A stretch of DNA of 5,471 bases, taken from positions 1 to 5,471 of the forward strand of contig JAFGSU010000476.1 of the NCBI GenBank assembly GCA_016934435.1, in the 5' to 3' direction. Positions within the stretch are counted from its first letter, which is position 1. Each line of letters opens with the position of its first letter. The stretch is from Candidatus Zhuqueibacterota bacterium. GTDB taxonomy: Bacteria > Zhuqueibacterota > Zhuqueibacteria > Residuimicrobiales > Residuimicrobiaceae. The notes beneath the pieces are model-generated. The model was not told where the DNA came from. It searched no databases and saw nothing but the letters and a program-made list of their open reading frames with translations. A program made the translations under genes and the position numbers. Below are positions 1-5,142 of this stretch, piece after piece.

Positions 1-46
1 AACAGGTTGATAATCAGTAATTTTTTATCATATTCAAAAAAATATA

Positions 47-77
47 TTGCATCTTAATATTCCCTTTTATATTTTTG
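47..77 (+). promoter_or_regulatory. Possible promoter of the acidic protein/Nudix operon
   Basis: The first 123 bases hold no gene and are strongly AT-rich, as expected for a promoter leader. TATTTTTG at 70-77 fits the TAnnTTTG element known from Bacteroidota-type sigma factors, and a TTG at 47-49 lies 20 nt upstream, within the spacing reported for that class. A sigma-70 reading (TTGCAT 47-52 and TATATT 68-73) has only a 15-nt spacer. In AT-rich DNA either match could be chance, so this is a tentative call. Confidence 0.25.
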
Positions 78-114
78 GGCGATTTAGTCCACCTTTGTAA
101 TAGGAATTAATTTT

Positions 115-119
115 GAGGT
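115..119 (+). promoter_or_regulatory. Ribosome binding site of the acidic protein gene
   Basis: GAGGT lies 4 nt before the ATG at 124 and is the only Shine-Dalgarno-like element in the AT-rich leader. It supports this start and shows that the acidic reading frame, not one of the overlapping frames, is the translated one. Confidence 0.6.
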
Positions 120-123
120 AAAA

Positions 124-453
124 ATGTCAGCATACAAGTATGATGATGATGAGCGGGAGGATCAGGATTTCTCTTTCGAGGATGAAGAAGAACAGCCGGA
201 AGAAGAAGAGGAGGAAGATGCCATCCTGGAAGATGATCCGGATGAAGAGGATCTGGAAAAGATTCTCGATAAGGATGCCAAAGTCGAGCCCGAAGTCGAG
301 CTGGAAGCGGAGGAAGAAGAGGATGATGATTGGGATGACGATTTTTGGGACGAAGACGACGACGACTGGGAGGATGATGAGGATTGGGAGGAAACCGAGG
401 ATGACTGGATGGAAGGCGCCCCTGAATGGGAAGGCGACGATGACTGGGAATAG
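124..453 (+). CDS. Extremely acidic Trp-repeat protein of unknown function
   Basis: I do not recognise a family for this 109-residue protein. About 66 residues are Asp or Glu (roughly 61%), against only five Lys/Arg and no Cys. It has no signal peptide or membrane segment, so it is probably cytosolic and largely disordered. Residues 1-60 form an acidic run with a short mixed stretch around 40-60 (LEKILDK) that could be helical. Residues 67-108 hold seven Trp at 70, 75, 82, 88, 95, 102 and 108, each closing a short acidic run such as DDDW or EDDW, giving a 5-7 residue period. The start is backed by GAGGT 4 nt upstream. The stop is 8 nt before the Nudix ATG, so the two are probably translated from one message. 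A role as an acidic chaperone, a nucleic-acid mimic or a cation/basic-protein binder is only inference. That it is a gene is supported by the ribosome binding site, the tight spacing and the patterned Trp. Confidence 0.75.
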   Translation: MSAYKYDDDEREDQDFSFEDEEEQPEEEEEEDAILEDDPDEEDLEKILDKDAKVEPEVELEAEEEEDDDWDDDFWDEDDDDWEDDEDWEETEDDWMEGAPEWEGDDDWE

Positions 454-461
454 CATCCTGA

Positions 462-941
462 ATGAGTGGAACCAAATTATATCAGAAAAAACAGGAACCT
501 GCGAGGGAGATCGATCGCAACGGCAGGGAACGACCGGATTTTCCGCGCCTCGGGGTGGGAGTTCTGGCGCTGAAAGACGACCAATTCATTCTCATCAAAC
601 GCGGAAATCCACCCGGACGGGGCAAATGGACGCTCCCGGGCGGTTTGGTGCAGGTCGGGGAGACCATAAAACAAGCGGCCGAACGAGAGCTGCTGGAAGA
701 ATGCAACGTCACTGTCCGATTGCGGGATGAGTTTCATCTATTTGAATATATTCATAGGGAAGCAGAAACAGTTCTTTACCATTATATTATTCTGGATTAT
801 ATTGCCGACTATCATTCCGGCCGCTTGACCGCCGGCAGCGACGTCGAGGCAGCCGCCTGGTTTCGCCTTGCGGATTTGAAAACATTACATACAACGGATC
901 ATTTGTGCGATTTCATCAACCGTGTTTTATTAGGAGACTGA
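462..941 (+). CDS. Nudix hydrolase (ADP-ribose pyrophosphatase/MutT-like)
   Basis: A 159-residue Nudix hydrolase. The family cleaves nucleoside diphosphates linked to another group, using divalent metal ions held by the Nudix box. The box GX5EX7REUXEEXGU runs from G61 to V83, with E67, R75, E76, E79 and E80 all present, so catalysis should be intact; the usual Gly near its end is Asn82. The strand before it (VGVLALKDDQFILIKR, about 32-47) and WTLPGG (56-61) are typical of the fold. RGNPPGRGKW (47-56) resembles ADP-ribose pyrophosphatase-like members, but the substrate cannot be fixed from sequence. The first 28 or so residues are a polar extension ahead of the core. The ATG at 462 is 8 nt after the acidic gene's stop with only a weak GGGA upstream, which suggests translational coupling. 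It is probably a cytosolic house-cleaning or ADP-ribose-type hydrolase. Confidence 0.9.
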   Translation: MSGTKLYQKKQEPAREIDRNGRERPDFPRLGVGVLALKDDQFILIKRGNPPGRGKWTLPGGLVQVGETIKQAAERELLEECNVTVRLRDEFHLFEYIHREAETVLYHYIILDYIADYHSGRLTAGSDVEAAAWFRLADLKTLHTTDHLCDFINRVLLGD

Positions 942-1012
942 CAGTACCACCTGAACTATTTATTTCATCCAGTAACGGATGTTGCTATACAGGCCTGTCG
1001 GGTTCTGCTATT

Positions 1013-1021
1013 GGAGGAGGT
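1013..1021 (+). promoter_or_regulatory. Ribosome binding site deciding the STAS start
   Basis: GGAGGAGGT lies just before the ATG at 1026, giving an 8-nt spacer from the first GGAGG or 4 nt from the last. The same frame opens at a TTG at 1011, but that start would place this strong Shine-Dalgarno inside the gene, so the ATG at 1026 is preferred. Confidence 0.8.
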
Positions 1022-1025
1022 GGAG

Positions 1026-1376
1026 ATGCAATTTACACTGGACGAATCAAAAGATTGCTATATATTACGCCTGCATGAGGAGCGACTCAATTCGCAGGTT
1101 GCTCCGGATCTCAAGGCGCAGCTTTTGATGCTCATCGGCGACGAACACCGCGATAAGATCATTGTGGATGTATCCCAGGTCAATTATGTGGATTCTTCCG
1201 GACTGGGTGCCTTGTTATTGGGTCTGCGACAGGCGCGAGCGAACGATAAAAAGTTTGCCCTGGTCGGTGCCCGGAAAAGAGTCAACAATCTTATCCATAT
1301 CGCCCATCTCGATGATGTACTTTTCAGTTACAGCGATGAAGTACAGGCGCTTGCGAATATGAACCGCATGAACTGA
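1026..1376 (+). CDS. STAS-domain anti-sigma factor antagonist
   Basis: A 116-residue single STAS domain of the SpoIIAA/RsbV type. Such proteins bind and neutralise an anti-sigma-factor serine kinase, freeing its partner sigma factor or effector, and are switched off when the kinase phosphorylates a serine at the start of a helix. The sequence shows the expected order: N-terminal strand, LNSQVAPDLKAQLL helix (about 21-34), strand IIVDVSQV (45-52), then the signature VDSSGLGALL (55-64). The likely phospho-acceptor is Ser58, with Ser57 beside it. A second strand FALVGA and a C-terminal helix follow. The length is typical of the family. No kinase, phosphatase or sigma factor is encoded in this window, so the partner must lie elsewhere. 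It sits 84 nt after the Nudix gene and 29 nt before the FmdB-type gene, and probably shares a transcript with the latter. Confidence 0.9.
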   Translation: MQFTLDESKDCYILRLHEERLNSQVAPDLKAQLLMLIGDEHRDKIIVDVSQVNYVDSSGLGALLLGLRQARANDKKFALVGARKRVNNLIHIAHLDDVLFSYSDEVQALANMNRMN

Positions 1377-1396
1377 GCGTGCCAAGGATCATTGGC

Positions 1397-1402
1397 GGAG
1401 GT
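1397..1402 (+). promoter_or_regulatory. Ribosome binding site deciding the FmdB-type start
   Basis: GGAGGT lies 3 nt before the ATG at 1406. A GTG at 1379 is in the same frame but would put this site inside the gene and add nine residues ahead of MPIYEY, the characteristic beginning of the family. The ATG is therefore chosen. Confidence 0.7.
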
Positions 1403-1405
1403 CGT

Positions 1406-1789
1406 ATGCCGATATATGAATATATTTGTCTGGATTGCAGGCGACGCAGCAGTATTTTCGTGCGCAATCCGAATGCACAGAACGAGATACGATGCCAGCA
1501 TTGTTCGGGCACGCGCCTGCAGCGTATCCTGTCGCGCTTTGCCGCCTTTAAATCGGAAGAAAGCAGACTGGAATCGCTGGCCGATCCCGGTCGCTGGGGC
1601 GGAATTGATGAAAACGATCCCGCCAGCGTCGCCAAATTCGTCCGCAAGATGGGAAGCGAAATGGGCGAAGATATCAGCAAAGACGAAATCGAACAGATGG
1701 CGGATGAAGCGGCGCACGAAAGCGAGAATGGCGGTTTTAGCGAGAATGGGCTCGATGCTGCTGGGCCGATCAATGATTCGGAGATTTAA
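1406..1789 (+). CDS. FmdB-type zinc-ribbon protein
   Basis: A 127-residue member of the FmdB-like putative regulatory protein family. It opens with the hallmark MPIYEYICLDC and carries two CxxC pairs, C8/C11 and C30/C33, that should bind one zinc in a small ribbon. The biochemical role of the family is poorly defined; the name comes from a proposed regulator near formamidase genes, so no specific process is assigned. After the ribbon comes a link (SRFAAFKSEESRLE), then a polar, acidic tail of about 75 residues. This holds DENDPASVAKFVRKMGSEM and a likely helix rich in Glu (about 89-110). An extended tail of this style is familiar to me from other bacterial FmdB-like proteins, so it is probably not a fusion artefact. 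The last 15 or so residues are Gly/Asn-rich and look unstructured. The stop at 1787-1789 directly abuts a decayed gene remnant. Confidence 0.85.
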   Translation: MPIYEYICLDCRRRSSIFVRNPNAQNEIRCQHCSGTRLQRILSRFAAFKSEESRLESLADPGRWGGIDENDPASVAKFVRKMGSEMGEDISKDEIEQMADEAAHESENGGFSENGLDAAGPINDSEI

Positions 1790-1791
1790 CT

Positions 1792-2090
1792 ATTTTATTC
1801 GACGGCACCCTGAACCCGCTCGCGAGCGTGATCGTGGATGCGCCCAACGTCGAGGCCGATTCGCCGGGATTCAGCGATGAGGCGGGGCAGGATTATCATC
1901 CGGCGACGGCAATCAGGATGGCTTGATTACCACGCGAGATTACCTCCTCTGGTACAATGCCGCTTTTGCCGGTGGAAATGGATATAGCAATGGCGCGGAT
2001 TTTAATGGTGACGCCACAATTTCCATAGCGGATTTCAATTTGTGGCTCTATAACGCCCTGCAAGGGGCGGTGTGTTCGTTTTCGACGTGA
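1792..2090 (+). pseudogene. Remnant of secreted beta-helix/dockerin-like protein
   Basis: Two pieces of one extracellular protein appear to be readable here in different frames. From about 1795 to 1900 one frame reads FDGTLNPLASVIVDAPNV, then GFSDEAGQDYHP. This resembles the ends of right-handed beta-helix repeat proteins, where a GFxDxxxGDYHL-like segment is common. From 1881 to 2090 another frame reads two 12-residue calcium-loop motifs, DGNQDGLITTRD (1905-1940) and DFNGDATISIAD (1998-2033), each followed by a hydrophobic LLW or FNLW helix, as in dockerin type I-like domains; it ends in TGA at 2088-2090. Neither frame has a start codon with a ribosome site, and the passage between them needs a frame change near 1890-1905, where sequence also seems to be missing. 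It is therefore a truncated, internally deleted remnant. The dockerin-like part is the firmer call; the beta-helix part is less sure. Confidence 0.55.
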
Positions 2091-2268
2091 GAAACAGGAT
2101 ACGAGGGGGGAACCAGCCTACTATCTGTTTCGACAATAATGCGAAACTAAAATCCCCATTTTTTGAATCGATGCAATATCGTTTATTCAATAGGGATACC
2201 AATTCCTGGTATTTTTTTCCTTTAAAAGTAAGAGTTGAAGTATTTATTTCATCAGGTTTTTTGAATTG
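2091..2268. other. AT-rich stretch without a recognisable gene
   Basis: This stretch lies between the two facing gene remnants and is visibly richer in A and T than the genes on either side. On the - strand an open frame of 96 codons (2035-2325) crosses it, with residues such as FKKPDEINTSTLTFKGKKYQ. I cannot match it to a family, and no ribosome site precedes it. Its first part overlaps the hydrolase remnant, so the rest may be more decayed sequence. I see no clear terminator, repeat or RNA gene. Confidence 0.5.
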
Positions 2269-2755
2269 AATTATATAGTTATCGGAATAGCAAAAATATT
2301 TAAATAATACACTCACCGGGTTCAAAATTGAGTTCCTTAAATTAGGTCAGTACTTCTTCTGGTGTCCATATTTTAGATTTATTTTTTTCTAGATTATCCC
2401 ATATTTTCTCAATACTTCAGAACATACAAATCCCACTGGTATGATTTAATAGTTGCCTGATAGTAATTTCACTATTTACATGAGGATGTTCAGGTAGCCA
2501 TTTTGACAAAGGATCTTCAAGGGAAAGCTTTCCTTCCTCAACAAGTTTTAGCGTGAGTATGGCTACAAAAATTTTTGTTATACTTCCAATCGCAAAAAGC
2601 ATATCTGGTTTGATGGTGTCAGTGTCGGCAAAATCCCACCGTAGTATCAAAAAGATGCTCACGTCATGACACCGAATAGTAGCTAATTGGCAACCACAGC
2701 ACCCGTCATCCTTCAGGCTCAAAACGTGGATACAAGATTCAACATAACCCCTCTT
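2269..2755 (-). pseudogene. Decayed beta-lactamase-family serine hydrolase
   Basis: A broken member of the beta-lactamase-related serine hydrolase family (class C/penicillin-binding-protein fold). The clearest part, reading down from 2722 to 2417, contains PDMLFAIGSITKIFVA with the catalytic SxxK motif (S47, K50 counted from 2722), then KLVEEGKLSLEDPLSKWLP and ITIRQLLNHTSGI, all standard for the family. TGA at 2417-2419 stops it, but the frame goes on as family-like sequence (EKIWDNLEKN, then WTPEEVLT, FKELNFEPGE), broken by TAA at 2342-2344 and TAA at 2300-2302. The second catalytic motif (Tyr-x-Asn type) seems to survive as FCYSDN at about 2278-2295, but one frame away. The rest of the domain, with the third motif, is not seen. 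No start codon with a ribosome site or signal peptide is visible, and the fragment abuts the AEC gene's TAG. Several independent lesions make this a pseudogene rather than a single sequencing error. Confidence 0.8.
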
Positions 2756-3706
2756 CTACATCAGTCCCAGTGATTTCAACCAGATAATACCAATCGAAAT
2801 AGTCACTATGCTACTCAGGGTAGTAATTAGAATAATATGACCGGCCAAACGGCTGTTGCTGCCCATGGCGTCGGCCATGATATAGCTGGCGATGGCGGTC
2901 GGGGAAGCGAACAAAAAGAAAAGCACACCCAGATCCTCACCTCGAAACCCCAGGCGCACGGCACAGATGGTGACGATCAGGGGGATGAGCACGATCTTGA
3001 GCGATGCGGCAACCAGCGAAAGTTGGAGGTCTTTTTTCAGGCCGGAGAAGCTGAGAGAACCTCCGATGCCGATCAAAGCCAATGGCAGCGTTAATGCCGC
3101 CAGCTGTTCCGCGCTTTGGTTGACGATAACCGGCAAACGGATGTTGAAGAGGGAAATCGGAACGGCGATCACCGCGGCCAACACCAGAGGATTGGTGATG
3201 AGTTCTATGAGCATCTGCCGGGCGCTGATTTGCCGTTCCTTCTTCTGCGGCACCGCCAGCGCGATTACCGACAGGACATTGTACAAAATCATGATGAATG
3301 ATAAAACAATGGCCGCTTTGCCCAGCACTTCTATGCCGAAGGCATTGCTGAGCAGTGCAAATCCCAGAATGGCAAAGTTGCTGCGAAAAGCGCCCTGGAT
3401 AAAAGCGCCGCGGTCGCGACCATTTTTGCTTATCCAGTAGGCGACAACCCAGCATACTAAAAACGCCACCAGAATCGCACAACAAGCAAATCCGATTTGT
3501 CGCCAGTTGATTAACTGGTGGATCGGCATGTTGGCGATTTTAACAAAGACCAGCATGGGCATGGCTACGGAGAATACCACTTTTGAGGAGACGCGGGTGA
3601 AAGCTTCGTCGATCATACCTCTTTTCCGCAGACCGTAACCGATAAAAACGATGATAAAAACCGGGGCGACAATGTTAATGGCATGGATGAGCATAGACAT
3701 ATTCAT
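2756..3706 (-). CDS. AEC-family permease (auxin efflux carrier-like)
   Basis: A 316-residue, very hydrophobic inner-membrane protein of the AEC family, whose bacterial members are thought to move small carboxylates or similar anions. About ten membrane segments can be read, in two five-helix halves split by a charged loop near 152-162 (PQKKERQISAR). Family signatures include FIGYGLRKRGMID (21-33), GAFRSNFAILGFAL (about 105-118), LALIGIGGSLSFSGLK (about 209-224) and the C-terminal ASPTAIASYIMADAMG (about 268-283). The length is normal. The substrate is unknown. ATG at 3706 follows the MFS stop by 23 nt, so it is probably the last gene of the nitroreductase-MFS-AEC operon. GTGAG lies directly before this ATG, which would better suit the Met at residue 3 (3700) as the real start; the choice between the two is open. 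The TAG stop borders a decayed hydrolase. Confidence 0.88.
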   Translation of the reverse strand: MNMSMLIHAINIVAPVFIIVFIGYGLRKRGMIDEAFTRVSSKVVFSVAMPMLVFVKIANMPIHQLINWRQIGFACCAILVAFLVCWVVAYWISKNGRDRGAFIQGAFRSNFAILGFALLSNAFGIEVLGKAAIVLSFIMILYNVLSVIALAVPQKKERQISARQMLIELITNPLVLAAVIAVPISLFNIRLPVIVNQSAEQLAALTLPLALIGIGGSLSFSGLKKDLQLSLVAASLKIVLIPLIVTICAVRLGFRGEDLGVLFFLFASPTAIASYIMADAMGSNSRLAGHIILITTLSSIVTISIGIIWLKSLGLM

Positions 3707-3729
3707 CTCACATTAATTTATCGAGATTA

Positions 3730-5139
3730 TCATAACCGCTCCCGCATTTTCCCCCGCGCCATGGAGGCGAATATACCGAAAAAGCTGAGCGCTGCAAATA
3801 TCGCAAAAATGATGTGCATGGCAGTGACAAATTGCGGCTGGCTGCCGGTGATGATGGATTTATCCCCCACCCACAGCGTGATAATGAGCGTGGCCACGCC
3901 CATGCTGAACATCTGGCCAAGCAACCGCATGGTGCCCACCGTTGCCGAAGCCACGCCGAATTGGCGCCGCTGCACCGAACTCATGATGGCGTTGGTGTTA
4001 GGCGAAGAGAACAAACCAAATCCCAGTCCGAGGAAAATCAGGCTAAGGATGAAAAAATATAGACCGGTATTTTGATTCAGCAGGATCAGCATCATGAGGC
4101 CGGCGGCGGAACAGGCCATGCCGATGGAAGCCAACTTTTGCGGCTCGATGCGATCCGAGAGATGACCGGACAGAGGTGCGAAAACAGCCTGAACGATGGG
4201 CTGCGGCACCAGCAGAAATCCCGCCTGCTGCGGCGAAAAGCCTTTGACGGTTTGCAGATATAGGCTGAGTAAAAATCCGACGGCAAAGGTGCTGCTGTAA
4301 TTGATGAAGGCAGCCAGACTGGAAAAGGCGAAAACGCGGTTGGTCATCAACAGGCCGAAATGCAGCAGCGGCATGGATGTTCGTCGCTCCCACTTGTAAA
4401 ACAAAAATAGAACAATCAGGCCGAGGAAGAGGGCGAGGTAGCCGCAAAACCCCGGCAGTGTGGAAAATCCAATCATCAGTCCGGTGATGCCGCAGCCGTA
4501 GAGTATGGCGCCGATGAAATCGAACGATTCGTGCGCCGCTTCGCGATGGTCGCCTTTGAGATAGAAAAAGATCAGGGTCAGGATGAGCAGGCAGGAGGCG
4601 ACGTTTATCCAGAAAATGCTACGCCAGCCGATGAGCCCCACCAGGGCGCCACCGGCGGGCGGGCCAACCGAGAGACCGAGGTAGACAGCCCCTATGTTCC
4701 ATCCCAGGGCGCGACCGCGTTCACCCGGCGGATAGGCCGACGTCAGCATGGCCGTGCCGGTGCCGAAGACCATGCCGCCGCCCAGTCCCTGAACGACCCT
4801 GGCCGCAATCAGTACCGAGGCATTGTGTGCCAGCGCCACTAACAGCGAACCAAAGCCAAAGAAAACAATGCCCCAGGTAAAAATTTTCTTGCGTCCATGG
4901 ATATCCGCCAGCCGGCCGAAGGGCAGCAGGAAAACCGCAGCGGATAGAATATAGGCCGAAGCGATCCAGGTTAACAGGATCGCATGCAGATTCAATTCAG
5001 CGCCGATGCGCGGCAGGGCGATGTTGGCGCCCGCCGCCATGAACGGCGTCAGAAAGGAGGTGAGGGTGACGATCAACAGGGTGATTTTTTTTTCACGATT
5101 TTGATCCGCCGCCGGATAAGTCATGAGAGGCGTTTCCAT
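3730..5139 (-). CDS. MFS exporter, DHA2 (EmrB/QacA) type
   Basis: A 469-residue major facilitator transporter of the DHA2 drug:proton antiporter type, expected to have 14 membrane segments and to export small, often hydrophobic compounds using the proton gradient. Visible motifs are motif A GRLADIHGRKK (75-85) between helices 2 and 3, motif B around RVVQGLGGGM (114-123), and the antiporter motif C GLSVGPPAGG (155-164) followed by GWRSIFWIN. A second motif A-like GHLSDR (325-330) opens the C-terminal half. SSPNTNAIMSSV (378-389), then RRQFGVASATVGTMRLLGQ, is typical of DHA2 proteins. Both ends look complete. The ATG at 5139 is 3 nt after the nitroreductase stop, which implies translational coupling; no strong ribosome site is seen, and Met6 is a possible alternative start. 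Substrate specificity cannot be predicted. Confidence 0.92.
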   Translation of the reverse strand: METPLMTYPAADQNREKKITLLIVTLTSFLTPFMAAGANIALPRIGAELNLHAILLTWIASAYILSAAVFLLPFGRLADIHGRKKIFTWGIVFFGFGSLLVALAHNASVLIAARVVQGLGGGMVFGTGTAMLTSAYPPGERGRALGWNIGAVYLGLSVGPPAGGALVGLIGWRSIFWINVASCLLILTLIFFYLKGDHREAAHESFDFIGAILYGCGITGLMIGFSTLPGFCGYLALFLGLIVLFLFYKWERRTSMPLLHFGLLMTNRVFAFSSLAAFINYSSTFAVGFLLSLYLQTVKGFSPQQAGFLLVPQPIVQAVFAPLSGHLSDRIEPQKLASIGMACSAAGLMMLILLNQNTGLYFFILSLIFLGLGFGLFSSPNTNAIMSSVQRRQFGVASATVGTMRLLGQMFSMGVATLIITLWVGDKSIITGSQPQFVTAMHIIFAIFAALSFFGIFASMARGKMRERL

Positions 5140-5142
5140 TTG

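Noticed and set aside
127..456. Long open frames opposite and out of frame with the acidic gene, including a very basic + strand frame from 140 to 730
   Set aside because: The GAT/GAA/GAG-rich sequence has few stops in other frames. These frames have no ribosome site, are low-complexity mirror images of the acidic gene, and the + strand one runs into the Nudix gene out of frame.
958..970. Repeat of TATTTATTTCATC at 958-970 and near 2240-2252
   Set aside because: A single short AT-rich match between unrelated contexts, with no extension on either side; chance is likely.
1379..1405. GTG start for the FmdB-type protein
   Set aside because: It would place the GGAGGT ribosome site inside the gene and add residues ahead of the family's usual MPIYEY beginning.
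1817..1828. Perfect palindrome CGCTCGCGAGCG as a REP-like element or operator
   Set aside because: It lies within the readable beta-helix-like remnant, and no second copy is seen in the window, so coding origin is the simpler explanation.
2054..2069. CGCCC/GGGCG hairpin as a terminator between the convergent blocks
   Set aside because: The stem is only 5 bp, it sits inside the dockerin-like frame, and the following sequence is not a clean T run.
2837..3440. Open frames on the strand opposite and in other frames of the AEC gene
   Set aside because: They overlap a gene with clear membrane segments and family motifs, and their products show no recognisable features.
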